The notes: generated by a model from the letters alone, not told the origin. A DNA stretch of 64,000 nt from Paraconexibacter algicola (GCF_003044185.1 NZ_PYYB01000001.1:2190978-2254977), one strand, 5' to 3'. Positions 16,983-26,157 are shown, numbered from the stretch's first letter. A program made the numbers and translations.

Positions 16983-18646
16983 TGTCCTCCTTCCGGCTCA
17001 CCGAGGAGCAGCTGATCCTCGTCAACAGCACGATCCAGAAGTCCGACAACGTGCTCGTCCACAACTGCCTGACGCGGACCGCGCAGGAGTCGAAGCTGTT
17101 CCCGATCCTGCCCTACCTGGACATGGTCATGATCGACTCCTACTACCGCTGGCCGGACCTGCTGCGCAAGGTCGCGGCGGTCATGTCCCCCGAGGACCTC
17201 GGCCACCGCGTCCGCGAGGTGTCGACGAACTTCTCGCGCATCCACTCGTGGTCGTCGCTGGCCTACTACCTCAACGGCCGCGCGATGCTGATCCGCAACG
17301 GGCTGCTGCGTCCCGAGGACAACCTCGAGGACCTCTGGTTCATGGTCGACTTCCACCAGCGCGTGACCCGGACCTACAACCGGGCCTCGGGCAACCACTG
17401 GATGCTCGACGCGGGCGACATCGCCCAGATCCACGAGGAGCGCCAGCTGCAGGTCTTCGAGGCCGACGCCTTCGAGGCCGACGCCGCGCTGAAGACCGCG
17501 TCGCAGCGGTTCGCCGCCGCCGCCACGCAGTACAACTTCCTGATCCACTGCGAGAGCCGCTCGGGGCTCGCGTCGTCGGGCCCCTACCAGCTCGGCGGGC
17601 AGCGCCTGATGCACGTCCGCGACTTCCTCAACATGACGGAGTGCGGGCTCTCCTGGATGGACGGGGTCGGCACCGACCTGCCGTTCGCGAACCTGTCGAT
17701 GGTGCTCATCACCGACGGCGTCGGGATCGAGATCACCGACTGGGGCACCGCGTACACGACGCCCGAGGCCTACCAGGACAAGGTCATCGGCGTCGGCCTC
17801 TACACGTCCGACGTGCTGACCGACCGGTACGTCCCGGTCGGGATGGGCTCCCGCAAGGAGCTCGTCGACACGTTCGACGAGCTGACGCTCGCGGTGAACC
17901 GGGCGACCCGCGAGCTGTACTCGAAGTTCGCGTCGATGGACAACCAGCAGATGGTCGAGGCGGGGATCGCGACGTACCTGCGTGCCCCCGTCGACCTGAC
18001 GATGATCGCCGGCGTCTACGACCACACCGAGTGGGACTACGTCGACGACCGCACGCGCCGCCTCTGGGAGATCTACAACGAGGAGTACTCCTACGACGCG
18101 TACGTCGACAAGTTCGCGACGCTGTCCGGTCTGCGCGGCGGGCAGAGCGAGTACTACCTGCACCCGATCACCTACGGCGTCTGGCGCCGCGGCGGCCGCG
18201 TCGGCGACCTGCCGGCGCCCGGGCGCTCCGGGGAGTTCGTCCCCGGGGACGTCCTGCGCGATCACGACTACTCGCTGCGCGTCAACCCGGGCGGGCTGTC
18301 GGACTCGACCGGATCGTGGTCCCTGCCGCCCAAGACGGGGGCCCTGACCGTGTCGTCGGGGCGCCTGACCGAGGACGAGCTGAACGCCGCGGCGCGCGCG
18401 TTCTCCTCCCCGCTGCACACCGCGCCCTGGCGGCACCTCGACGAGGCGTCGGTGAAGTGGCGCCACGACGACCCGGAGGTCGACGCGATGTACCGCTACG
18501 CCCAGGAGCGCTCCCGGCTGCTCGCCGGGCGCGGCTCCTCGCTCGTCCGCGCGGACCTCGACGAGATCCGCCGCGAGGCGGGGGAGCGGCCGTGGTCGGA
18601 GGTCTCCGCGGCCGGACCCGTCACGCCGATGGGGGTGGTGTCGTGA
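16982..18646 (+). CDS. Unrecognised ~550-residue protein, tandem paralogue B
   Basis: 554 residues, aligned end to end with paralogue A with roughly half or more of residues identical, including HNCLTRTAQESKLFPI, YLNGR, LRPEDNLEDLWFMVDFH, LITDGVGIE and the C-terminal RSRLLAGRGSSLVRAD. The ATG overlaps the upstream stop (TGATG) and its own stop overlaps the next start (GTGA), so A and B are made in equal amounts, as expected of a heteromer. No catalytic motif is recognisable. Divergent stretches (CDFSWLDGV versus CGLSWMDGV and the loops after) may set different substrates or partners. Confidence 0.8.
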   Translation: MSSFRLTEEQLILVNSTIQKSDNVLVHNCLTRTAQESKLFPILPYLDMVMIDSYYRWPDLLRKVAAVMSPEDLGHRVREVSTNFSRIHSWSSLAYYLNGRAMLIRNGLLRPEDNLEDLWFMVDFHQRVTRTYNRASGNHWMLDAGDIAQIHEERQLQVFEADAFEADAALKTASQRFAAAATQYNFLIHCESRSGLASSGPYQLGGQRLMHVRDFLNMTECGLSWMDGVGTDLPFANLSMVLITDGVGIEITDWGTAYTTPEAYQDKVIGVGLYTSDVLTDRYVPVGMGSRKELVDTFDELTLAVNRATRELYSKFASMDNQQMVEAGIATYLRAPVDLTMIAGVYDHTEWDYVDDRTRRLWEIYNEEYSYDAYVDKFATLSGLRGGQSEYYLHPITYGVWRRGGRVGDLPAPGRSGEFVPGDVLRDHDYSLRVNPGGLSDSTGSWSLPPKTGALTVSSGRLTEDELNAAARAFSSPLHTAPWRHLDEASVKWRHDDPEVDAMYRYAQERSRLLAGRGSSLVRADLDEIRREAGERPWSEVSAAGPVTPMGVVS

Positions 18647-19221
18647 ACGCGGTGCTGCACGCCGTGCGGGTCAAGGGCATCGCGTCCGAGGCCGCGATCG
18701 TCGACGCGACCGGCCTGTCCCTGGGCGAGGTCGAGCGCGAGCTCGCGACGCTCGAGGGGGACGAGCTGGTGCTGCGACGCCCCTCGCGCAAGCGCCCGGG
18801 CTGGGTGCTCACCGAGGAGGGCCGCATCCACCACGGAGCGCAGCTCGCCGCCGCGCACGACGACGCGGAGCTCGCCGCGATCGCCGAGCACTACGAGGGC
18901 TTCCTCGCCGTCAACGCCCAGGTCAAGACGGTCTCGGCGAAGTGGCAGCACGCCACCGACGACGCCGCGCGGTTCGAGCTCATCGACCGCATCGAGACGC
19001 TGCACGGCCGGGCCGCGCCGGTGCTGGAACGCGCCGGCGCGGCGGCCGAGCGGTACGGGCGCTACGGCGCCCGGCTCGGCGCCGCGCTCGAGAAGCTCGA
19101 GGACGACCAGCGGTTCTTCGTCTCGCCGCTCGTCGACAGCTACCACACGGTCTGGTTCGAGTGCCACGAGGACTTCCTCCTGACGCTCGGCCGCACCCGG
19201 GCGGGGGAGGGGTCGGAATGA
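18643..19221 (+). CDS. Winged-helix-like N-terminal domain protein in enzyme operon
   Basis: 192 residues. Residues 1-70 look like a winged helix (VKGIASEAAIVDATGLSLGE, then EVERELATLEGDELVLRRP), and the rest is helical (KWQHATDDAARFELIDRIET). It overlaps both neighbours by 4 bases (GTGA, ATGA), which is unusual for a free-standing regulator and suggests a stoichiometric accessory subunit of the A/B proteins. A DNA-binding role cannot be excluded. Confidence 0.65.
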   Translation: MNAVLHAVRVKGIASEAAIVDATGLSLGEVERELATLEGDELVLRRPSRKRPGWVLTEEGRIHHGAQLAAAHDDAELAAIAEHYEGFLAVNAQVKTVSAKWQHATDDAARFELIDRIETLHGRAAPVLERAGAAAERYGRYGARLGAALEKLEDDQRFFVSPLVDSYHTVWFECHEDFLLTLGRTRAGEGSE

Positions 19222-20180
19222 GCTTCGTGCGCACCGTGCTCGGGGACATCCCCCCCGAGCAGCTCGGCGTCACCAACGCCCACGAGCACCTGATCTGCGA
19301 GGCGGGCCCGCACCTCGCGTCCAGCCCGGAGGGCCTCGAGGACCTCCGGCTGGACAGCGTCGAGAAGGCGGTCGAGGAGCTCCGCCTGTTCAAGCAGTCG
19401 GGCGGGAACGCGATGCTCGAGGTGTCCTGCCCGGAGTACGGGCGCGACGCGGCGAAGCTCGCGGAGATCTCCCGGCAGGCCGGCGTCCACGTCGTCGCGG
19501 CGACCGGGCACATCATGGAGGGCTACTGGCGTGGCGTCGTCGACGTCGGAGCGATCTCCGACGAGGACCTCCACGCGGAGATGACCCGCGACCTGCTGCA
19601 CGGATTCCCGGAGGCGCCCGACGTGCGCGCCGGCGTCATCAAGGTCGGGACCGGCCGCGAGGCCGTCCACCCCGACGAGGAGCGCATGCTCCGCCTCGCC
19701 GCTCGCGTGCAGCGGGAGACCGGCGCCCCGATCACCACGCACACTACGGCCGGCACGGTGCCGCTGGAGCAGGTGCGGATCTTCCTCGACGCGGGCGCCG
19801 ACCCCGCGCACGTCGTCATCGGCCACCAGGACCGGCGGCTCGTCTGGGAGGACCACCTCGCGGTCGTGCAGGCGGGCTTCCGGATCGGCTACGACTGCAT
19901 CTCCAAGGACCGCTACGAGCTCGACCTGCACCGCATCGAGTTCCTCGCGCGGCTGTGCGAGGAGGGCTTCGCCGACCGGGTCGTGCTCGGCTCCGACATC
20001 GCGCGGCGGTCGTACTTCACCTCCTACGGTGGCGGTCCCGGCTTCACGTACCTGCTGTGGCGGTTCGTGCCGTGGATGCGTCAGGAGGGCATCGCCGAGG
20101 AGCACATCCAGCAGATGCTCGTGGCCAACCCCGCCGCGACGTTCGCGTTCGCGCCGGTCCCCGCGACGGCGGGCGCCTGA
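19218..20180 (+). CDS. Phosphotriesterase-family metal-dependent hydrolase
   Basis: A 320-residue amidohydrolase-fold enzyme. All binuclear metal ligands are visible: H22 and H24 (NAHEHL), K142 (GVIKVGT, the carboxylated lysine), H175 (TTHTTAG), H203 (IGHQD) and D260 (GSDIAR). PTE homologues include organophosphate hydrolases and many lactonases. In this catabolic context a lactone or a phospho-ester are both possible. ATG 19218 overlaps the upstream stop. MSFVRTVLGDI is the typical family N-terminus. Confidence 0.88.
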   Translation: MSFVRTVLGDIPPEQLGVTNAHEHLICEAGPHLASSPEGLEDLRLDSVEKAVEELRLFKQSGGNAMLEVSCPEYGRDAAKLAEISRQAGVHVVAATGHIMEGYWRGVVDVGAISDEDLHAEMTRDLLHGFPEAPDVRAGVIKVGTGREAVHPDEERMLRLAARVQRETGAPITTHTTAGTVPLEQVRIFLDAGADPAHVVIGHQDRRLVWEDHLAVVQAGFRIGYDCISKDRYELDLHRIEFLARLCEEGFADRVVLGSDIARRSYFTSYGGGPGFTYLLWRFVPWMRQEGIAEEHIQQMLVANPAATFAFAPVPATAGA

Positions 20181-20181
20181 C

Positions 20182-21204
20182 GTGCGCGCCGCCGTCCTCA
20201 CCCCGTCCGGCCTGTCGGTGCGCGACGACTGGCCCGAGCCCGAGCCCGGACCGGGCGAGGCGCTGATCTCGCTCTCGAAGGTCGGGATCTGCGGGTCCGA
20301 CGTGCACTTCGTGCTCGACGGCACCGCGAAGACCGCCTACACGCCGATCGTGCTCGGGCACGAGCCCGCCGGACGGGTCGAGGCGCTCGGCCCCGACACC
20401 GACGGGCCGGCGATCGGGACGCGCGTGGCGATCATGCCGCTCGTGACCTGCATGGCGTGCGACCGCTGCCGCAACGGCTGGTCGTGCATGTGCAAGGAGC
20501 GCCTGTGCATCGGCGCCGACGTCGAGGGCTGCTGGGCGGACCTCACCGTCGTCCCGGTCCGCAACCTCGTGCCGCTCCCCGACACCTTGAGCGACGAGCT
20601 CGCCGCGGTCGCGACGGACTCCGTCGCGACCGCCTACCACGCGGTCGCCAACCGCGGCGGGGTGACGTCCGGGTCGCGCGTCGCCGTCTGGGGCGCCGGC
20701 GGCCTGGGCCTCAGCGCCGTCGGGCTCTCCAAGTGGCTGGGCGCGTCGTCGGTCATCGCCGTCGACCCGCGACCCGAGGCACAGGACTGGGCGCTGGAGA
20801 CCGGCGCCGACGAGGCCCTGCACCCGGACGTCGCGCTGAAGCGCATCGCCGAGCTCGGCGGCGTCGACGTCGCCCTGGAGTTCGTCGGGCGCGAGGACTC
20901 CGTCGAGGGCGCGGTGCGCTCGCTGGACGACCGCGGCCGCGCCGTGATCGTCGGGCTCTCCGACGCCCGCGCGATCGCCGGACGGCTGATGACGTTCGTC
21001 CTGCGCGAGCGCGAGATGGTCGGCTCCTACGGCAACGAGCCCTCCGACGTGCGCGAGATGGTCGAGGCGATGGCCAGCGGCTCGCTCGTCCTCCCGCGCG
21101 TGGTCGGCGACGTCATCCCGCTCGCCGACGTCGTCGAGGGCGTCTCGCGCGTCCAGCGCGGCGACACCGGCGGCAGCCGCATCGTGGTCGACATCACGGG
21201 CTGA
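20182..21204 (+). CDS. Zn-dependent alcohol dehydrogenase (MDR), copy 1
   Basis: 340 residues. GICGSDVHF and GHEPAG hold the catalytic-zinc ligands, CMACDRCRNGWSCMCKERLC the structural-zinc cysteines (with extra Cys), and VWGAGGLGLSAVGLSK the Rossmann glycine motif for NAD(P). The GTG start is one base after the previous stop. It is the last gene of the operon starting at 13008. It resembles 6-hydroxycyclohexene-carbonyl-CoA or sorbitol-type dehydrogenases; substrate unknown. Confidence 0.88.
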   Translation: MRAAVLTPSGLSVRDDWPEPEPGPGEALISLSKVGICGSDVHFVLDGTAKTAYTPIVLGHEPAGRVEALGPDTDGPAIGTRVAIMPLVTCMACDRCRNGWSCMCKERLCIGADVEGCWADLTVVPVRNLVPLPDTLSDELAAVATDSVATAYHAVANRGGVTSGSRVAVWGAGGLGLSAVGLSKWLGASSVIAVDPRPEAQDWALETGADEALHPDVALKRIAELGGVDVALEFVGREDSVEGAVRSLDDRGRAVIVGLSDARAIAGRLMTFVLREREMVGSYGNEPSDVREMVEAMASGSLVLPRVVGDVIPLADVVEGVSRVQRGDTGGSRIVVDITG

Positions 21205-21248
21205 GCACCGGCGCGGCGTCCGACGAGCCGTCGCCCGCCGGACACCGC

Positions 21249-22808
21249 TCACCGGCGCCAGCGGCCGACGTCCTCGACGACGTCCAGCGCCAGGGCGTCC
21301 CGGAACCGCGCGTCGTGCGTGGCGACGACCAGCCCGCCGCGCCAGCCACGCAGCGCGAGCTCCAGCACCTCGAGCGCCTCGACATCCAGGTGGTTCGTCG
21401 GCTCGTCGAGCACCAGGCATGCCGCGCCCGCATGGGCGAGCAGCGCCAGCTCCGCCCGCGTCCGCTCGCCCGGCGACAGGGTGGCGACCGGGCGCACGGC
21501 CGCCGCCGGCCCCAGGCGGACCGCGGCGAGCGCGGCCCGGGCGGCCTGCTCGTCCAGGCCGCTCACCCGGCGCAGCTCCCCGACGAGCGTCGCCGCGGAC
21601 GGGTCCAGCGCCCCGCGCTCCTGCCCGAGCGCCGCGACCCGTCCGCCGGTCCGCCGACCGCGGACGGGCGCAAGCTCCCCCGTCAGGGCGCGCAGCACCG
21701 TCGTCTTCCCCGCGCCGTTCGGTCCGGTCAGCAGCACGCGCCGCCCCGGGGGCACGTCGAGGTCGACCGGGCCGAGCACGACGTCGCCGACCTGCAGCAC
21801 CGCGCCGACCAGGGCGACGCCCGTCCCGCCGTCGGCGGCGTCGAGCAGCAGCCGGGTGGCGGACTCCTCCCACGGCTTCTCGGGCACCTCGACCTGCTGC
21901 GAGCGCCGGCCGAAGGCGCCCATCCCGTTCTCGGCGCTCTCGGAGAACAGGTGGCGCAGCGACCGGTCCGGGTTCGTCGCAGCGCTGTTGCGGGCCCGGA
22001 CCGCCCCGGCGCGCGCGGCCTCGCGGCGGCGGACCTCGACGGCGCGCAGCCGGTCGCGCTCGGCGACCGCGGTCGCGTGCTCCTCGACCGCCCGCGCCCG
22101 GGCGCGGGCGCGCTCGCGCTCGAAGACCGCCCAGCCGCCGTCCCAGACGGTCGCCTCGCCGCGGTCGAGCTCGAGCACGCGGGTGGTGAGGGCGGCGAGG
22201 AACGCTCGGTCGTGCGAGACGATCACCGACGCACCGCGGTGCTCCAGCACCAGCGCCCGCAGCAGCTCCAGGCCGTCGGCGTCGAGGTGGTTCGTCGGCT
22301 CGTCCAGCAGCAGGACCTCCTGACGCGTCAGCGCCAGCGCCGCGAGCCCCGCGCGGGCGGCCTGCCCACCGGACAGCGACGCGATCGGCCGATCGAGCAG
22401 CGAGGCGGGCAGGCCGACCCGCTCCATCGCGACCGGGATCCGCGCGTCGACGTCCGCCGCCCCGACCGCCATCCAGGACTCGAGCGCCGCGGCGTGCGCG
22501 TCGACGACCGACAGGTCGCCCGCGGCCAGCCGCGCGTCGAGGCCGTCGAGCCGGGCGGCCGCCGCCGCGACCCCGCTGCGCGCGAGCAGCAGCGCCCGGA
22601 CCGAGGGGGCGTCCTCGATCGTCTGCGGCAGCAGCCCGGCCTGCGGGCACCGGGTGTCGAGCTCGCGCAGCAGCGTCGACTTGCCCGAGCCGTTCGGGCC
22701 GACCAGCGCGACGCGATCGCCGCGCGACAGGGAGAGCGAGACGTCGTGCAGCAGCACGCGCTCGCCGTACGAGACGGTGACGCCGTGGGCGTCGAGCAGG
22801 AACGACAA
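21249..22808 (-). CDS. ABC-F family ATPase (ribosome-associated)
   Basis: 519 residues, two ABC domains in one chain and no membrane segments, as in ABC-F translation/antibiotic-resistance factors. Walker A motifs are GPNGSGKST and GPNGAGKTT, signatures are LSGGQAARAGL and LSPGERTRAEL, and both Walker B regions read LLDEPTNHLD or LVLDEPTNHLD. A charged inter-domain linker is rich in Arg/Glu. TTG 22808 is chosen: GGAGGT lies 6 nt upstream and the N-terminus then matches ABC-F proteins (SFLLDAHGVTVSYG). It is unrelated to the catabolic genes around it. Confidence 0.88.
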   Translation of the reverse strand: MSFLLDAHGVTVSYGERVLLHDVSLSLSRGDRVALVGPNGSGKSTLLRELDTRCPQAGLLPQTIEDAPSVRALLLARSGVAAAAARLDGLDARLAAGDLSVVDAHAAALESWMAVGAADVDARIPVAMERVGLPASLLDRPIASLSGGQAARAGLAALALTRQEVLLLDEPTNHLDADGLELLRALVLEHRGASVIVSHDRAFLAALTTRVLELDRGEATVWDGGWAVFERERARARARAVEEHATAVAERDRLRAVEVRRREAARAGAVRARNSAATNPDRSLRHLFSESAENGMGAFGRRSQQVEVPEKPWEESATRLLLDAADGGTGVALVGAVLQVGDVVLGPVDLDVPPGRRVLLTGPNGAGKTTVLRALTGELAPVRGRRTGGRVAALGQERGALDPSAATLVGELRRVSGLDEQAARAALAAVRLGPAAAVRPVATLSPGERTRAELALLAHAGAACLVLDEPTNHLDVEALEVLELALRGWRGGLVVATHDARFRDALALDVVEDVGRWRR

Positions 22809-22947
22809 ACCGGACCTCCGGAGGATGCGGCAGCGGACGGGACGAGCCATCACGTCGGCCACCCGGGTGGGGCGGCGAGGTCAGGGTGATGGCGAGGTCA
22901 GCTGCGCATGGAGCGGGCCGCAGGCCCACGACCACGGTCGCACATCC

Positions 22948-23301
22948 TCAGCGATGCTGCAACACGTTCACGACCGCGCCGCCCTTCGAGCGGACGAAGA
23001 ACCGCCGCACGCCCCACGGCTCGTCGGTCAGCGGGTGGACGATCTGGTAGCCGCGCTCGACGGCGCGGGCGTGGCAGCCGTCCACGTCGTCGACCTCGAC
23101 CGACAGCACCGGGATCACCGGCGCGGTGGCGTCCTCGCGGATGACGCTCACCTGGGGGCGGGCCTCGGTCACCGTCCCGGCGGCGTAGGTGACGATCCAG
23201 CCGTGGTCCATCGCGACGTCGAGGCCGAGCACGTCGACGAACAGCTCGCTCGCCGCGGACGGGTCCCCGGCGAGGTTCGGCACGATCCGGCGCACGGTCA
23301 T
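22948..23301 (-). CDS. VOC-superfamily (glyoxalase/bleomycin-resistance fold) protein
   Basis: 117 residues, a single VOC module pair: VPNLAGDPSAASELFVDVLG at the start and FFVRSKGGAVVNVLQH at the end, with His/Glu positions of a metal site only partly clear. It is transcribed 17 bases downstream of the HAD gene and probably co-regulated with it by the divergent regulon site at 24036. It may be an isomerase, dioxygenase or lyase; no substrate inferred. Confidence 0.8.
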   Translation of the reverse strand: MTVRRIVPNLAGDPSAASELFVDVLGLDVAMDHGWIVTYAAGTVTEARPQVSVIREDATAPVIPVLSVEVDDVDGCHARAVERGYQIVHPLTDEPWGVRRFFVRSKGGAVVNVLQHR

Positions 23302-23318
23302 CCGTGCACCGTACGCGC

Positions 23319-23981
23319 CTACGGGCGGGCCAGCGCCACGATCTCGCCCGGGGTGTCGACGACGTGGTCGGGGTGCTCCTCGCGCATCTCCGCGGGGTGG
23401 AAGCCGAACGACACGCCCACGGTGATGGCGCTCGCGCCCTTCCCGGCGATCACGTCGTTGGGCCCGTCCCCGACGTAGAGCGTGCGACCCGGCTCCACGC
23501 CGAGCCCCGCGATCGCCCGGGCGACCGCCTCGGGCGCGGGCTTCGCGTCCTGGACGTCGTCCCCGGTGACCGAGAAGTCGACCAGGTCGTTGATCCCGGT
23601 GCGCACGCCCTCCAGGTCCATCCGGGCCCGCGCCTTGGACGTCGCGATCCCGATCTTCACGCCCGCGTCCTTGAGCGCCCGCAGCATCTCCATCGTCCCC
23701 GGGAACGGCTGCGTGGTCTGCGCGTTGCGCCGGTACGCGTCGTGGAACGCCTCCGCGACGCGGTCGTAGACCTCCTGGTCGCCCCTGGCGATGATCGTGA
23801 ACGACTCCAAGGCGCGCAGCTGGACGATCTGCTCGATGTCCGCGGGCTCCACCGGGAACGGCTCGCCGAGGACCTTCGTGGTCGCCTCGTGGTAGCTGGC
23901 CAGCAGGGCGGCCTTGGAGTCCATGAGGGTGCCGTCCCAGTCGAAGACGACGGCCTGGATCGTGGCTTGCGCGGTGGTCAT
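23319..23981 (-). CDS. HAD-superfamily phosphatase (phosphoglycolate-phosphatase-like)
   Basis: 220 residues. Motif I is VFDWDGTLMDS (nucleophile Asp), motif II IATSKAR, motif III lysine near AKPAPEA, and motif IV YVGDGPNDVIAG; a helical cap lies between I and II. ATG 23981 is preferred over 23990 because CAGCAT-N7-ATG forms a leaderless promoter and places the regulon site exactly at -62.5. It is likely to remove phosphate from a pathway intermediate, in keeping with the phosphotransfer genes of the regulon; that link is inferred. Confidence 0.82.
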   Translation of the reverse strand: MTTAQATIQAVVFDWDGTLMDSKAALLASYHEATTKVLGEPFPVEPADIEQIVQLRALESFTIIARGDQEVYDRVAEAFHDAYRRNAQTTQPFPGTMEMLRALKDAGVKIGIATSKARARMDLEGVRTGINDLVDFSVTGDDVQDAKPAPEAVARAIAGLGVEPGRTLYVGDGPNDVIAGKGASAITVGVSFGFHPAEMREEHPDHVVDTPGEIVALARP

Positions 23982-24035
23982 GACGCGCATGCTGCCGCGA
24001 CCGTCGCGCCGGGAGGAGCGGTCCCCGCGCGAGCA

Positions 24036-24051
24036 CTGGAGGCTTCGACAA
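24036..24051. promoter_or_regulatory. Catabolic-regulon site 4 (divergent: HAD and alcohol dehydrogenase)
   Basis: CTGGAGGCTTCGACAA. Its centre lies 61.5 bp before ATG 24105 (TCTGAT-N6-ATG) and 62.5 bp before the opposite ATG 23981 (CAGCAT-N7-ATG), so one site serves both directions with equal spacing. Confidence 0.68.
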
Positions 24052-24104
24052 CGCGCGTCGGCCGGCCGTCCCCGCGCGCGGCACCACCCCGCTCTGATGG
24101 GGGC

Positions 24105-25145
24105 ATGCAAGCAGTCGAATGGCGTGCCCCCCACGAGCTCGCGGTCGTCGAGCGCCCCGACCCCGTCGCCGCCGACGGCCAGCTCGTGCTCGAGGTCAGC
24201 ACCTGCGGCATCTGCGGCTCGGACCTCCACAGCTACAAGCAGGGCTTCGCCGCCGTCCCCGGACAGGTGCTCGGCCACGAGCTCTCGGGCGTGGTGCTCG
24301 AGGCCCCGGGCGTCGCCGGCGTCGCCGTCGGGGACCGCGTCACGGTCCGTCCCCTGACCCCGTGCCTGAACTGCGACCGCTGTCGCGCGGGTGACGTGCA
24401 CCTGTGCGAGTCCGGAGCCCAGGACAACATCGGCTACGGCACCCCGGGCGGATTCGCGGAGCGGGTCCTCGTGCCGCGGGCGGCGCTCGGCGACACGGTC
24501 TTCCTGCTGCCCGACTCGGTCAGCGACCGGGCGGGGGCGCTCGTCGAGCCGCTCGCCGTGTCGCTGCGCGCCGTCCGGCTCGCCGACGCCGGCCCGGACG
24601 ACACGGTCCTCGTGCTCGGCGGCGGCATGATCGGCCTCGGCGTTGCCCGGTTCCTGCGGCTGCGCGGCGCCGGCACGATCGTCCTGTCCGACCCCTCGCC
24701 GCTGCGCCGCGAGGCGGCGCGCAGGCTCGGCGTGGACATCGTCGTCGACCCGCTCGCCCAGGACGTCACGCAGGAGATGCGCGCGCTCACCGGGCCGGGC
24801 GGCATGGGCCTCGGGGCGCGCGTGGACGTCGTGATCGACGCGGCCGGCGTCGCCGCGGGCTTCAAGGACGCGCTGAAGTCCGTGCGGCACGGGGGCACCC
24901 TGGTGCTCGCGGCGATGTACGGGGCGCGGATCGAGCTCGTGCCCGACCGGATCGTCGAGAAGGAGCTGCACGTGCGCGGCTCGTTCGCCTACAAGGACGA
25001 GTTCCCGATGGTCCTGCAGGCCCTGCAGGACGGGGACGTCGACCCGGAGCTCTTCATCTCGCACACGTTCCCGCTGGAGCGCACGCCCGAGGCGTTCCTC
25101 GCCCAGCTGGACCGCGACACGTCGCTGAAGGTCCTGGTCGGGTGA
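24105..25145 (+). CDS. Zn-dependent alcohol dehydrogenase (MDR), copy 2
   Basis: 346 residues. CGICGSDLHSYKQG and GHELSG give the catalytic zinc site, CLNCDRCRAGDVHLC the structural zinc, LVEPLAVSLRAV the second catalytic region, and VLGGGMIGLGVARF the coenzyme motif. It belongs to the threonine/sorbitol dehydrogenase branch. Leaderless ATG with the regulon site at -61.5. It is followed after 7 bases by a quinone-reductase-type gene. Confidence 0.88.
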   Translation: MQAVEWRAPHELAVVERPDPVAADGQLVLEVSTCGICGSDLHSYKQGFAAVPGQVLGHELSGVVLEAPGVAGVAVGDRVTVRPLTPCLNCDRCRAGDVHLCESGAQDNIGYGTPGGFAERVLVPRAALGDTVFLLPDSVSDRAGALVEPLAVSLRAVRLADAGPDDTVLVLGGGMIGLGVARFLRLRGAGTIVLSDPSPLRREAARRLGVDIVVDPLAQDVTQEMRALTGPGGMGLGARVDVVIDAAGVAAGFKDALKSVRHGGTLVLAAMYGARIELVPDRIVEKELHVRGSFAYKDEFPMVLQALQDGDVDPELFISHTFPLERTPEAFLAQLDRDTSLKVLVG

Positions 25146-25152
25146 GCGGCCG

Positions 25153-26127
25153 ATGAGGGCGCAGCGCTGCGTCGCGCTCGACGGCCCCGAGGGCCTGCGT
25201 CTCGAGGAGGACCTGCCGACGCCCGACGACGAGCAGGGCACGCGCATCCTCGTCGACGTGACGGCCGCCGGCGTCTCCTTCCCCGAGCTCCTCTACTGCA
25301 CCGGCCGCTACCAGGAGCGCCCGGCGCTCCCGTTCATCCCGGGCGTGGAGGTCGCGGGGACCGTCGCGCGCGCGCCGGAGGGCGGGCGCTTCGCGGTCGG
25401 GGACCGCGTGGTCGCCGCGACCTTCTTCGGCGGCTGGGCGACCCAGGTCGCGGCCGACCCGACGATGACCTTCCCGCTGCCGCCGCAGCTCGACGACGCG
25501 CAGGGCGCGGCACTGGTCATGAACTACCAGACCGCCTACTTCGCGCTGCGGCTGCGCGGGCGGCTCGCCTCGGGGGAGACGCTGCTGGTCCAGGGCGCGG
25601 GCGGCGGCCTGGGGACCGCGGCCGTCCAGGTCGGCGTCGGCCTCGGGGCGCGGGTCATCGGGCTCGTCAGCAGCACCGACAAGGCGGACGCCGCGCTCGC
25701 CGCCGGCGCGCACGAGGTCGTGCTGGTCCGCGAGGGCTGGGCGCGCGCCGTACGCGCCCGGACCGCGGGGCGCGGGGTCGACGTCGTTTTCGACGTGGTA
25801 GGCGGCGACCGCTTCGTCGACGGCCTGCGCTGCCTGGCCGTCGACGGGCGCGTGATCGTCGTGGGGTTCACCGGCGGCCCGATCCCCGAGGTGCGCGTGA
25901 ACCGCCTGCTCCTGACGAACACCGAGATCGTCGGCGCCGCGTGGGGGCCGTACACGCGGGTGGACCCGTCGATGCCGCAGGCCGTCCACGCCGCGCTGCT
26001 GCCGCTGATCACCGGCGGCGTCGTGCGGCCGGTGGTCGGCCCGCGCTTCCCGCTGGAGGGCGCCCCCGACGCGCTGCGGGTCCTGCAGGACCGCGCGGCG
26101 GTCGGCAAGGTCGTCCTCGAGCTCTGA
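25153..26127 (+). CDS. Zinc-free MDR / NADPH:quinone oxidoreductase-like protein
   Basis: 324 residues. It is MDR-fold but lacks the zinc cysteines. GVSFPELLYCTGRYQERPAL and FIPGVEVAGTV are the quinone-reductase/crotonyl-CoA-reductase type N-terminus, and VQGAGGGLGTAAVQVG is the NADPH-binding motif. It could reduce an enoyl intermediate or a quinone. Co-transcribed with the upstream dehydrogenase. Confidence 0.85.
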   Translation: MRAQRCVALDGPEGLRLEEDLPTPDDEQGTRILVDVTAAGVSFPELLYCTGRYQERPALPFIPGVEVAGTVARAPEGGRFAVGDRVVAATFFGGWATQVAADPTMTFPLPPQLDDAQGAALVMNYQTAYFALRLRGRLASGETLLVQGAGGGLGTAAVQVGVGLGARVIGLVSSTDKADAALAAGAHEVVLVREGWARAVRARTAGRGVDVVFDVVGGDRFVDGLRCLAVDGRVIVVGFTGGPIPEVRVNRLLLTNTEIVGAAWGPYTRVDPSMPQAVHAALLPLITGGVVRPVVGPRFPLEGAPDALRVLQDRAAVGKVVLEL

Positions 26128-26157
26128 CCCCGCCGGCGGGTCGGCCGCCGGTGCGGG

